A stretch of DNA of 64,000 nucleotides from Bacillota bacterium (GTDB taxonomy: Bacteria; Bacillota; Clostridia; Oscillospirales; Ruminococcaceae). The notes beneath the pieces were generated by a model. That model had not been told where the DNA came from. It saw only the letters and a program-made list of their open reading frames with translations, and made no database searches. The stretch spans positions 33,248 to 97,247 of the forward strand of contig JAEZKF010000029.1 of the NCBI GenBank assembly GCA_023415575.1. The letters are read 5' to 3'. The translations under genes and the position numbers were made by a program. Positions 1-7,824 of this stretch are shown in pieces (the first letter of the stretch is position 1; every line of letters begins with the position of its first letter).

Positions 1-2801
1 CCGGAGTTCTTCATATTATAGCCTGCCGCCACAAGTCCCTTGAGCAGGGCGTGCTCGAAGGTCTTGGCAATGCCGAGTACCTCGCCGGTGCTCTTCATCT
101 CAGGCCCGAGGTGTACATCAACATCATGCAGCTTTTCAAAGCTGAATACCGGCACCTTGACCGCAACGTAGTCAGCAGTCCGGTAGAGGCCGGTACCAAA
201 GCCGAAGTCCTTGAGCTTTGCGCCGAGCATAATCTTGGTTGCCATATCCACCATCGGAACACCCGTAACCTTGCTGATATACGGCACGGTGCGCGATGAG
301 CGCGGGTTAACCTCGATGACGTACACCATATCGTTGTATACAACGTACTGGATGTTGACAAGTCCTACGACCTTCAGCTCGCGGGCAAGGCGGCCGGTGT
401 AATCGATGATGGTGCGCTTGATGCGCTCGGAAAGGTGCTGGCAGGGGTAGACCGAGATAGAGTCGCCCGAGTGAACGCCCGCGCGCTCGATGTGCTCCAT
501 GATGCCGGGGATTAGGAAGTCCTCGCCGTCACAGATTGCGTCTACCTCAACCTCAGTGCCCATCATGTATTTGTCGATAAGCACTGGGTTTTCAAGCTTG
601 GTGGCGGTGATGATGTCCATGTACTCAAGAACATCCTTCTCGCCGTAGGCGATAATCATGTTCTGACCGCCCAGAACGTAGGACGGGCGCAGCAGGACGG
701 GATAGCCGAGGTTGCGGGCAGCCTCTGCTGCCTCCTCGGTGGTGAAAACGGTTGTTCCGCGCGGACGCGGGATGCGGCAGCGCTCCAGCAGCTCGTCAAA
801 CCGCTCTCTGTCCTCCGCGGCATCGATGCTGTCGGCACAGGTGCCGAGTATCTTTACGCCGAGCTCATTTAAGTACTTAGTAAGCTTTATGGCAGTCTGG
901 CCGCCGAACTGCACCACAACCGCCCACGGCTTCTCGGTTTCAATAACCGAGCGGACATCCTCGGGGGTTAAGGGGTCGAAGTACAGGCGGTCGGAGGTAT
1001 CAAAGTCGGTGGAAACTGTCTCTGGGTTGTTGTTGATGATAACCGCTTCATACCCAGCCTCTTTGAGCGACCACACGCAGTGTACCGAGCAGTAGTCAAA
1101 CTCAATGCCCTGACCGATGCGGATGGGGCCGGAGCCGAACACGATGACCTTCTTTTTGCCGGTGGAATGGGCCTCGATAAACTCCTCGGCCTCGTTTTCG
1201 TTGTCGTAGGTGGAGTAGAAGTAAGGGGTGTCGGCGGAAAACTCCGCCGCGCAGGTGTCGACCATCTTATAGGAAGCAAAGCGGGGATTCTTAATCTTCT
1301 GCCCCGAGATGCGCTCTATTGTCTTATCCAAGTATCCAAGCTTTTTCGCCTTGAGGTAGAGTTCGTCGGTGAGCTCGCTTGTAGCAAGCAGCTGCTCAAA
1401 GTCGGCAAGGTTTTTAAGCTTATGCAAAAACCACAAATCAATCATCGTGGTCTCATGCAGCCAGTCAAGGTCCATGCCGCGGTTGATGGCTTCAAACAGG
1501 ACAAAGAGACGCTCGTCGTCGCAGTGGGTGACAAGCTCTGCAATCTCAGAGTCGGTTTTGCTTGCAAGCTTTGGAAGTCTTAAGGTATCAAGTCCGAGCT
1601 CGATAGATCGAACCGCCTTCATGATGGCCTGCTCAAAGCTCACCCCGATGCTCATGACCTCGCCGGTCGCCTTCATCTGCGTGCCAAGGGTGCGCTCGGC
1701 GTAAACGAACTTATCAAACGGCCACTTGGGGAACTTGGCGACGATATAGTCGATAACCGGCTCAAAGCAGGCATAGGTCTTGCCGGTTACTTCATTCTTA
1801 ATCTCATCAAGCGTATAGCCGATAGCAATCTTGGAGGCAACCTTTGCGATGGGGTAGCCTGTTGCCTTGGATGCAAGCGCGGAGGAACGCGATACGCGGG
1901 GGTTAACCTCGATTACCGCGTACTCAAAGCTGGTCGGGTGCATGGCAAACTGGCAGTTGCAGCCGCCCTCTACCTTTAGTGCAGAGATGATGTTCAAGGA
2001 TGCCGAACGCAGCATCTGGTATTCCTTGTCGGCCAGGGTCTGGGCAGGGGCAACAACAATTGAGTCGCCGGTGTGCACGCCAACGGGGTCGAGGTTTTCC
2101 ATCGAGCAGACGGTGATAACGTTGCCCTTGCTGTCGCGGATAACCTCAAACTCAATCTCCTTCCAGCCCGAGATGCACTTTTCAATCAGCACCTGAGTAA
2201 TCGGGGAAAGGCGCAGGCCGTTTGTCGCGATTTCAAACAGCTGCTCTTTATTGTGCGCAATACCGCCGCCCGAGCCGCCTAAGGTAAAGGCGGGGCGGAC
2301 AATGACGGGGTAGCCGATCTCCTCAGCGAACGCAAGCGCCCCTTCCACCGTTGTCTCCACACGGGAGGGGATGACCGGCTCGCCAATTTCAATCATGGTG
2401 TCCTTAAAGGCCTGACGGTCCTCTGCCTTATGTATGGTCTCGGGGTTTGCGCCCAGGAGCTTGACCCCGTGCTGTTCCAAAAAGCCTTCCTTAGCAAGCT
2501 GCATCGAAAGGGTGAGTCCGGTCTGGCCGCCCAAAGTCGAGAGCAGGCTATCCGGCTTTTCAATCTCGATGACGCGCTTTACTACATCCAGTGTAAGCGG
2601 CTCGACATATATCTTATCGGCCATGGCCTTGTCGGTCATAATGGTAGCGGGGTTTGAGTTAATAAGCACGACCTCAAGCCCCTCTGATTTTAAGGCGCGG
2701 CAGGCCTGTGTGCCCGCGTAGTCAAACTCGGCTGCCTGCCCGATTACGATGGGGCCCGAACCGATGACCAGTACCTTTTTGATGTCTTCGCGTTTTGGCA
2801 T
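1..2801 (-). CDS. carB: Carbamoyl-phosphate synthase large subunit, 3' end cut off by the window
   Basis: CarB makes carbamoyl phosphate from bicarbonate, ammonia and two ATP, for pyrimidine and arginine synthesis. The frame is open from an ATG at 2801 to the window edge, about 933 residues of the usual ~1070. The N-terminal ATP-grasp half begins MPKREDIKKVLVIGSGPIVI, and the second, homologous half follows with its own GSGPIRIGQG loop. The last visible residues carry the conserved MKSTGEV motif, so only the C-terminal allosteric (MGS-like) domain lies outside. The ATG is 3 bp from the carA stop codon, so the two subunits are translationally coupled. It is the last visible gene of the pyr operon. 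Because the partner CarA lacks its catalytic cysteine, this subunit may depend on free ammonia. Confidence 0.95.
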   Translation of the reverse strand, partial: MPKREDIKKVLVIGSGPIVIGQAAEFDYAGTQACRALKSEGLEVVLINSNPATIMTDKAMADKIYVEPLTLDVVKRVIEIEKPDSLLSTLGGQTGLTLSMQLAKEGFLEQHGVKLLGANPETIHKAEDRQAFKDTMIEIGEPVIPSRVETTVEGALAFAEEIGYPVIVRPAFTLGGSGGGIAHNKEQLFEIATNGLRLSPITQVLIEKCISGWKEIEFEVIRDSKGNVITVCSMENLDPVGVHTGDSIVVAPAQTLADKEYQMLRSASLNIISALKVEGGCNCQFAMHPTSFEYAVIEVNPRVSRSSALASKATGYPIAKVASKIAIGYTLDEIKNEVTGKTYACFEPVIDYIVAKFPKWPFDKFVYAERTLGTQMKATGEVMSIGVSFEQAIMKAVRSIELGLDTLRLPKLASKTDSEIAELVTHCDDERLFVLFEAINRGMDLDWLHETTMIDLWFLHKLKNLADFEQLLATSELTDELYLKAKKLGYLDKTIERISGQKIKNPRFASYKMVDTCAAEFSADTPYFYSTYDNENEAEEFIEAHSTGKKKVIVFGSGPIRIGQGIEFDYCSVHCVWSLKEAGYEAVIINNNPETVSTDFDTSDRLYFDPLTPEDVRSVIETEKPWAVVVQFGGQTAIKLTKYLNELGVKILGTCADSIDAAEDRERFDELLERCRIPRPRGTTVFTTEEAAEAARNLGYPVLLRPSYVLGGQNMIIAYGEKDVLEYMDIITATKLENPVLIDKYMMGTEVEVDAICDGEDFLIPGIMEHIERAGVHSGDSISVYPCQHLSERIKRTIIDYTGRLARELKVVGLVNIQYVVYNDMVYVIEVNPRSSRTVPYISKVTGVPMVDMATKIMLGAKLKDFGFGTGLYRTADYVAVKVPVFSFEKLHDVDVHLGPEMKSTGEVLGIAKTFEHALLKGLVAAGYNMKNS

Positions 2802-2804
2802 AAC

Positions 2805-3905
2805 CTATTTTGCCCCCTTCATCAAGCTGATAAACCGGTCATACAGATACGTGGGATCCTGCGGACAGCCGCATGATTCCGGATGAAACTGCACCGAAAA
2901 CGCCGGGATATTCTTGTATTTGATACCCTCGCAGGTATTGTCGTTGACATTGACGTGGCTGACCACCGCAACCGACGGGTCGAGAGAGTCGCCCTCTACC
3001 ACATAGCCGTGGTTCTGGGCGGTGACATAGGTTCTGTCGGCAAGCAAATCCTTAACCGGCTGGTTGCCGCCGCGGTGGCCGTACTTAAGCTTAGAAGTCT
3101 TAGCCCCTTGCGAGAGGGCAAGCATCTGGTGGCCAAGGCCAACGCCGAAGATCGGAACCTTGGATGCAGTCAGCTCCTTGATGGTCGCGATGATTTCGGT
3201 GTTCTCGGCGGGGTCGCCCGGGCCCTCTGACAGCATGATGCCGTCCGGTTTATAGGCGAGCACCTGCTCAGCGGTGGTATGAGCAGGAACAACCGTAACA
3301 TCACAGCCGTGCTTGCGCAAAGCTTCAAGGGTGTTGCGCCTGTAGCCGAAGTCCATCATCACCACGTGGCAAAGATGGGTATCGCTCGGGTAGTGCTTGG
3401 GGCTTGCACAGGTAACCTGCTTGACCGCATCGGCGATGGTGTAGTCGTGCAAGCGTGCAAGTAGCTCCTCTTTCTGTGTGTTTACGTCCTCGGTGGTAAT
3501 CATGCCGTTCATTACGCCCATATCGCGTATTTTGCGGGTAAGGGCGCGGGTATCCACACTGTGGATGCCGACGATACCCTGCTGCTTTAGGTAGGCATCC
3601 ACCGTCTGCTCGCTGCGGAAGTTGGAAGGCTGCCTGCACCATTCACGCACAACGTAGCCCTTTACCCACAGACGATCGCTCTCGTCATCGGTGCTGTTGA
3701 CCCCGTAGTTTCCGATAAGCGGATAGGTCTGCGTCAGAATCTGCCCGAAGTAGCTCGGGTCGGTGAGCATCTCTTGATATCCCGTCATGCTCGTGGCAAA
3801 TACAACCTCACCGATTACGGTTCCGGTTGCACCAAAGCTCTCACCTGTCAGCACTGTGCCATCGGCAAGCAATATGTATGCCTTTGCTTGCGTGCCTGTC
3901 ATCAT
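2805..3905 (-). CDS. carA: Carbamoyl-phosphate synthase small (glutaminase-like) subunit, catalytic Cys replaced by Gly
   Basis: CarA normally hydrolyses glutamine and feeds ammonia to CarB. The N-terminal CPSase small domain is intact (MTGYQEMLTDPSYFGQI), and the C-terminal half is a class I glutamine amidotransferase (LSEGPGDP, QNHGYVVEGD, VQFHPES, so the catalytic His and Glu remain). The nucleophile elbow reads PIFGVGLGHQ where the family has FGICLGHQ: the codon at 3138-3140 is GGC (Gly, residue 256), one base from TGC. If real, the subunit cannot form the glutamyl thioester. I chose ATG 3905, which has AAAGGGA 9-10 bases upstream; an upstream frame to 3941 also exists. The gene lies 116 bp after pyrF and 3 bp before carB. 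Family assignment is certain; loss of activity is inferred. Confidence 0.95.
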   Translation of the reverse strand: MMTGTQAKAYILLADGTVLTGESFGATGTVIGEVVFATSMTGYQEMLTDPSYFGQILTQTYPLIGNYGVNSTDDESDRLWVKGYVVREWCRQPSNFRSEQTVDAYLKQQGIVGIHSVDTRALTRKIRDMGVMNGMITTEDVNTQKEELLARLHDYTIADAVKQVTCASPKHYPSDTHLCHVVMMDFGYRRNTLEALRKHGCDVTVVPAHTTAEQVLAYKPDGIMLSEGPGDPAENTEIIATIKELTASKVPIFGVGLGHQMLALSQGAKTSKLKYGHRGGNQPVKDLLADRTYVTAQNHGYVVEGDSLDPSVAVVSHVNVNDNTCEGIKYKNIPAFSVQFHPESCGCPQDPTYLYDRFISLMKGAK

Positions 3906-4021
3906 AAATGACCATCCCTTTCCTTGCAGCGTATACGCCACTCTTTGCGTGAACGCAACTCGTTTGCGTTTGTGTAGCCCCCTGCTGTATAAAGATCCAA
4001 AAGTGGCTTCTTTACCTGAGT

Positions 4022-4939
4022 TTAACCGCGGTATTCGTTGATCTCATCCCGCATTCGGATTGCTTCCTGCCTTGCCGCAGCCGCGTAGTCGCGCTCGTCA
4101 AATCCGCCCTTTTGCCATGCGCACATAATTGCGCGCGAGGAGTTGATGACTGCACCGAGTCCATTCTTATCAAACGCACCCGCTACGTCCTTTGCTGCTC
4201 CCCCCTGCGCGCCGTATCCCGGCACGAGGAAAAAGGTGTCCGGCAGGCTTTTGCGCAGGGATGCAAGCTGGTCGGGGTAAGTAGCACCCACTACTGCGCC
4301 AACCGCGCTGTAGCCAAGGTGACCTTTTGTGCCCTCACCCCATTTGGTGCACAGCTCTCCCATCGCCTCATATATCGTTTTGCCGTCGAGCACTCTGTCC
4401 TGCAGCTCGCCCGATGAGGGGTTTGAGGTTTTCACAAGCACGAAGATGCCCTTATCGTATTGCTTGCATGCCTTAATGAGCGGTGCTATGCCGTCGGTGC
4501 CGAGGTAGCCGTTGACCGTAAGTGCATCCCCGTCAAAGGCGGCGAGCCTCTCGCCCTCGATCTCGGTTTTACCGAGATAGGCTGCAGCATACGCGTCCAT
4601 CGTAGTGCCGATGTCGTTGCGTTTGCCGTCTACAATGACGTACATTCCCTTGCTCTTTGCGTACTGGATGGTCTCATGCAGTGCGCGGACTCCCTGCCAG
4701 CTGTACATCTCGTAGTAGGCGCATTGAGGCTTTACGGCGGGAACGATGTCGCAAAGGGCATCGATCAGTCCCTTGTTGAACTCCAAAAGGGCCTGTGCTG
4801 CGCCCTCGAGCGTTTTGCCGTACTGCTCGTAAGCGGTATTCTTTATGTGCATCGGGATATAATCAAGCTTCGGGTCAAGCCCTGCAACGGTGACGTTATC
4901 GGTCTGTTCAATCTTTTTTATCAGCAGGTCAAACGACAT
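4022..4939 (-). CDS. pyrF: Orotidine 5'-phosphate decarboxylase, type 2
   Basis: Converts OMP to UMP, the last step of de novo pyrimidine synthesis. The protein of about 305 residues is the longer type 2 form. It carries the catalytic Asp-Lys-x-x-Asp signature as VDGKRNDIGTT, an N-terminal AGLDPKLDYIP substrate loop, and a C-terminal VPGYGAQGG phosphate-binding loop. I chose the ATG at 4939 (MSFDLLIKKIEQ) because GGGGGAA lies just upstream; a frame extension to 5005 adds 22 residues with no family similarity. It sits between pyrR and carA in the PyrR-controlled operon. Confidence 0.95.
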   Translation of the reverse strand: MSFDLLIKKIEQTDNVTVAGLDPKLDYIPMHIKNTAYEQYGKTLEGAAQALLEFNKGLIDALCDIVPAVKPQCAYYEMYSWQGVRALHETIQYAKSKGMYVIVDGKRNDIGTTMDAYAAAYLGKTEIEGERLAAFDGDALTVNGYLGTDGIAPLIKACKQYDKGIFVLVKTSNPSSGELQDRVLDGKTIYEAMGELCTKWGEGTKGHLGYSAVGAVVGATYPDQLASLRKSLPDTFFLVPGYGAQGGAAKDVAGAFDKNGLGAVINSSRAIMCAWQKGGFDERDYAAAARQEAIRMRDEINEYRG

Positions 4940-5063
4940 GGCTACTGTTCCCCCATAGTTTTGATATGTGTTTTTATGCTTAAAAGTAGTCACGGGGTTG
5001 CCCATGTTCTAAATAATTATACATCGTTATGAATAATTATGCAACCCATTTCCTGCGAATCCT

Positions 5064-5603
5064 TTACTCTTCATTCGTGTAGATTGCCACACGGTCAATG
5101 CCGTCGCGCTCGACTACAGAAACCTTAACCGTCTCCTCGCTAGAGGTTGGCAGGTTTTTGCCGATATAGTCGGGCCGGATGGGCAGCTCGCGGTGGCCCC
5201 GGTCGATGAGTACGGCAAGCTGGATGTTCTGTGGCCTGCCGCGCATCATAATCGCATCAATCGCAGCGCGCACACTGCGGCCGGTGTAGAGTACGTCGTC
5301 TACCAAAATGATGCGCTTGCCGGCAAGCGAAAACCCAATCTGCGTCCGGTCGGGTATCTCATCGCGATCGTGCTTGCGGTCATCGCGGCAGGGTGTGATA
5401 TCAAGCAGTCCTACCTCGACTGCCCTGCCCTCAATCTGCTCGATGCGGGCGGCAATCCGGGCGGCAAGCTCCGCCCCGCGCGAAAGTATGCCCAGGATGC
5501 ACAGGTTATCAACGCCGCGGTTACGCTCTATAATTTCGTATGAAATACGGGTGATGGCACGGGCAACCGCCTTATCGTCCATAATCTCCGCTTTTTCTTT
5601 CAC
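5064..5603 (-). CDS. pyrR: Bifunctional pyr operon attenuator and uracil phosphoribosyltransferase
   Basis: PyrR binds UMP/UTP and the pyr leader RNA to promote termination, and has weak uracil phosphoribosyltransferase activity. The 179-residue product matches the Bacillus PyrR length. It has the PRPP loop VDDVLYTGRS, the DRGHRELPIRPDYIGKN segment and the usual C-terminal VAIYTNEE. The start is a GTG at 5603 (VKEKAEIMDDKAVAR) preceded by AAGGAGGG; the longer frame to 5741 runs back through the leader hairpins and is not coding. It is the first gene of the pyr operon, and its own leader carries the binding site it acts on. Confidence 0.96.
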   Translation of the reverse strand: MKEKAEIMDDKAVARAITRISYEIIERNRGVDNLCILGILSRGAELAARIAARIEQIEGRAVEVGLLDITPCRDDRKHDRDEIPDRTQIGFSLAGKRIILVDDVLYTGRSVRAAIDAIMMRGRPQNIQLAVLIDRGHRELPIRPDYIGKNLPTSSEETVKVSVVERDGIDRVAIYTNEE

Positions 5604-5630
5604 AGTCGTTTTCCCTCCTTTTTTTGTGCA

Positions 5631-5670
5631 ATAAAAAAGGCCAAACTGTCCGTGAATTGACAGTTTGGCC
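5631..5670 (-). terminator. pyr operon attenuator (intrinsic terminator in the leader)
   Basis: A 12-bp perfect stem (GGCCAAACTGTC with GACAGTTTGGCC, 8-base loop) is followed on the minus strand by a run of six T. It lies between the PyrR-binding hairpin and the pyrR ribosome site. It is the conditional terminator that stops transcription when pyrimidines are plentiful. Confidence 0.93.
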
Positions 5671-5733
5671 GCAGATGCGTTCACAAATATCGCCGGATAT
5701 GCTCCGGCTATGGTGAATTCCGACCGCCTTGTC

Positions 5734-5747
5734 AGCCTCACGGGACT
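5734..5747 (-). promoter_or_regulatory. PyrR-binding site in the pyr leader
   Basis: On the minus strand this reads AGTCCCGTGAGGCT, a perfect match to the PyrR recognition consensus ARUCCNGNGAGGYU. Flanking bases form a hairpin: GTTAG pairs with CTGAC, one U is bulged, and CC pairs with GG, with a CGUGA loop and an outer CCTT/AAGG stem. This is the anti-antiterminator stabilised by UMP-bound PyrR. Confidence 0.93.
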
Positions 5748-5771
5748 AACTTAAAGGTTGCCTTTTGTAGT

Positions 5772-5800
5772 ATTATAAACCAGTCGATTGCATTTGTCCA
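5772..5800 (-). promoter_or_regulatory. pyr operon promoter
   Basis: On the minus strand TGGACA, a 17-base spacer and TATAAT form a near-consensus vegetative promoter. It would start transcription near 5765, just before the PyrR hairpin. Confidence 0.85.
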
Positions 5801-5887
5801 GAGTCTGTATAAAAAAAGGGTGTTGGCATTATAGAAAATGTTCTGTGCCAAAAAAGAAACTTTATGGCATAGATCACAAATCACGCT

Positions 5888-6151
5888 TTACCGAACTTCC
5901 GTATCGATTAGCCGCTTGGCGACGGCATAGTCCGGATTTTTCACCCAAACAGTGTACTGCTTTTCATATTCTTGATTGATTCCGACGCTACTGAACATCC
6001 CCCGTTTAGAGCCAATCAAGCCCCGTTGGGCGGAATGGTTTACTGTCTTCTGCTTTTATTTAATCCCTGCGCGTGAAAGTATGTCTTTAATCTTCTCAAG
6101 TTCCGTTAAGGAATACCCAATATAGACACTTTCATTGCTTAGCATCCACAT
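5888..6151 (-). pseudogene. Small conserved Clostridia-type protein interrupted by one in-frame stop
   Basis: From ATG 6151 (or 6145) the frame reads MLSNESVYIGYSLTELEKIK, reaches a TAA at 6056-6058, and then continues in the same frame as KQKTVNHSAQRGLIGSKRGM and QYTVWVKNPDYAVAKRLI to a stop at 5888. Without that stop it would be 87 residues. The residue lost is probably Tyr, since TAT/TAC differ from TAA by one base. The protein resembles small clostridial hypothetical proteins with a central Gly-rich loop and a C-terminal 'YxVWVKxxDYxxA' strand-helix, similar in layout to DUF2007. I do not know its function. No strong ribosome site is visible. The rest of the frame is intact, so decay is recent, or the base is a sequencing error. 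Confidence 0.6.
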
Positions 6152-6273
6152 TCTCAAAACCACATTTCAGAACACTCCAAAATTACCATATATTTAGTTT
6201 CCTTTTCTGCATCAATTACTGCATATACGAAAGTGATATTGAGGAACTTTTCGTAAGTACATAAACATATCAC

Positions 6274-6306
6274 AAGGCCCCATAAACGGAGTGTTTATGG
6301 GGCCTT
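6274..6306 (-). terminator. Hairpin downstream of the GNAT gene
   Basis: Perfect 14-bp stem (AAGGCCCCATAAAC) with a 5-base loop, 10 bp past the acetyltransferase stop. The T tract on the minus strand is weak; on the plus strand GTTTT follows. It probably ends the ABM-GNAT transcript. Confidence 0.7.
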
Positions 6307-6316
6307 GTTTTACATA

Positions 6317-6754
6317 TCAGTTGCGCTCAAGCACCATGGATTGATAATCAAGGCGCTCAAAACCAAGCCGCTCGTACAGAGCCATTGCGCGGTTATCCTT
6401 TGTCACCTCAAGGCGGAAGCGCTTTGCGTCGGCGTGAACTTTATACAGGTGAGCAAAGAACTCGGCAGCAAGCCCTTTTGACCGATACTCGGGCAGGACG
6501 AATAAGTCCTCCACCCAAATGACAAGGCCTCCCGCCTCCTGCGAGAAGGTCTTTGCAATAAGCCCAAAGCCGACAGGGTTATTCTCATACTCAAAGAAAT
6601 AGCCTTCCAGATACCGGTCGGAGTGCATCATTTCATCGAAGGTAGCGAGCAGGTATTCATTCGGAATCGGATGCAAAACCGCCTCGGAGTGATAGAAGGC
6701 GGATGCAAGCTCCAGATATCGCTGCTTATCCTGTTCGGTTATTCTGCGTATCAT
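6317..6754 (-). CDS. GNAT-family N-acetyltransferase
   Basis: A 145-residue single GNAT domain. It starts MIRRITEQDKQRYLELA and has the beta4 strand with WVEDLFVLPEYRSKGLA, where R/Q-x-x-G-x-A contacts acetyl-CoA pyrophosphate, then the C-terminal LYERLGFE motif. The substrate is unknown. I chose ATG 6754, with AAAGGAGC upstream; the frame continues to 6877, but that extension overlaps the upstream gene and is unlike the family. It lies 37 bp after the ABM monooxygenase gene and is probably co-transcribed with it. Confidence 0.9.
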   Translation of the reverse strand: MIRRITEQDKQRYLELASAFYHSEAVLHPIPNEYLLATFDEMMHSDRYLEGYFFEYENNPVGFGLIAKTFSQEAGGLVIWVEDLFVLPEYRSKGLAAEFFAHLYKVHADAKRFRLEVTKDNRAMALYERLGFERLDYQSMVLERN

Positions 6755-6791
6755 GAAGTTATGCTCCTTTTCATTTGTGCGCTGAAAAGAC

Positions 6792-7079
6792 CTAATCCCT
6801 TTGCAGGAAGTTGGCTTCGCCGGGGCGGTCGCAAAGGGGCTGCATTTGGGAAACCAGGGTAGTAAAATGTTCTGCATTCGTATGATTTTGCAGAGACTTC
6901 ATATCTTCCCATTCCTCAATAAACACAAACACCGTCGGGTCATTGATGTCCTGATAAAGCTTGTAGGAGATACAGCCCGCGTCGTTTTGATTGGTCAGTT
7001 GCTCAAGCTTTTGCGCTATTTTTTTAAACTCCTCAATCTTATCCTTGTTTGCATAGTTCTTTGCTACTACTGTAATCAT
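6792..7079 (-). CDS. Antibiotic biosynthesis monooxygenase (ABM) domain protein, YgiN-like
   Basis: A 95-residue protein covering one ABM ferredoxin-like fold: MITVVAKNYANKDKIEEFKK, the Gly-Cys-Ile-Ser-Tyr turn, VFVFIEEWEDMKSLQNH and the HF...L segment. Members act as small cofactor-free quinol or polyketide monooxygenases, or as heme-degrading enzymes; the heme-oxygenase residues are not evident, so a quinol monooxygenase-like role is the cautious guess. AAGGAG precedes the ATG. The terminator at 7101-7133 separates it from the upstream gene, so it starts its own unit with the GNAT gene. Confidence 0.85.
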   Translation of the reverse strand: MITVVAKNYANKDKIEEFKKIAQKLEQLTNQNDAGCISYKLYQDINDPTVFVFIEEWEDMKSLQNHTNAEHFTTLVSQMQPLCDRPGEANFLQRD

Positions 7080-7100
7080 TATTTTTCTCCTTACTCGTTT

Positions 7101-7133
7101 ATAAAATCAGCGTGCGCTATGGCGCACGCTGAT
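7101..7133 (-). terminator. Intrinsic terminator after the greA-lysS operon
   Basis: A perfect 12-bp GC-rich stem (ATCAGCGTGCGC with its complement, 4-base loop) followed by TTTTAT on the minus strand, 13 bp past the stop of the membrane protein gene. Confidence 0.88.
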
Positions 7134-7145
7134 GGTATGTTACTT

Positions 7146-7796
7146 TTAGTTGATGGGGGTGTTATTTATTATGTTGAAAAAGCCCTGCAGAACCTGATTG
7201 TACTCTGAGACTTCCTTCTCCGGCACATACTCGGCGCTTGTAATGGAAGCGTAAACCTTTGTGCCGGTCTGCTTTTCATACTCGGGGATAAAGGTTTTGC
7301 TTCCGAAGTCAGACGCAGTGATATCCCACAGCGTCTTTGAAATGAGCGCATTGTCGGGGAAGTCCTTTGACAGGTCACGCATTTCCATTTGTTCAACAAA
7401 CGAATTGGTAAAGCCGTCGTCAAAGATTACAATCAACGAGGAGTTGACCGAGACCTCAGAAAGCATCTTCATCTGCATGGCATAGGCATACTCTGCATCG
7501 GTCGGCTGACCGCCCTCGCCTCCCTCTATATAGATGGGTGTTATGGCAAGATTCACCTCGCCATTGCCGTCAATATCGGGGAAGTAATCCTCCAGCGTAT
7601 CCTTAAGGTTAACTAGTCTTGTATCATCTACATAGTAGGAGGTTGCAAGCATGATTGTGGCATCGTACTTTTCTTTGGTTACAAAGTCCTTGACGAAGAT
7701 GATTACAAGCATAAGTACAAAGATGCCCGCAATGGTATGCCACTTATAGTAGTACCAGTAGTTTTCCCATTTTTTCTTAAACTGTGCTTTATCCAT
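7146..7796 (-). CDS. Hypothetical single-pass membrane protein with EF-hand/dockerin-like loop
   Basis: A 216-residue protein. A basic, aromatic N-terminus (KKKWENYWYYYKWH) precedes one membrane helix at about residues 22-42 (IAGIFVLMLVIIFVKDFV), and the remainder should be extracytoplasmic. Near residue 75 lies DIDGNGEVNLAI, a D-x-D-G-x-G calcium-loop-like motif. Proteins of this layout are common as uncharacterised genes in Ruminococcaceae. I recognise no enzymatic motif. It follows lysS by 28 bp, with GAGGTAAGGG as ribosome site, and ends the greA-lysS transcript. Function unknown. Confidence 0.8.
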   Translation of the reverse strand: MDKAQFKKKWENYWYYYKWHTIAGIFVLMLVIIFVKDFVTKEKYDATIMLATSYYVDDTRLVNLKDTLEDYFPDIDGNGEVNLAITPIYIEGGEGGQPTDAEYAYAMQMKMLSEVSVNSSLIVIFDDGFTNSFVEQMEMRDLSKDFPDNALISKTLWDITASDFGSKTFIPEYEKQTGTKVYASITSAEYVPEKEVSEYNQVLQGFFNIINNTPIN

Positions 7797-7824
7797 CTGC
7801 CCTTACCTCTTTGTGCCCTAGTAC

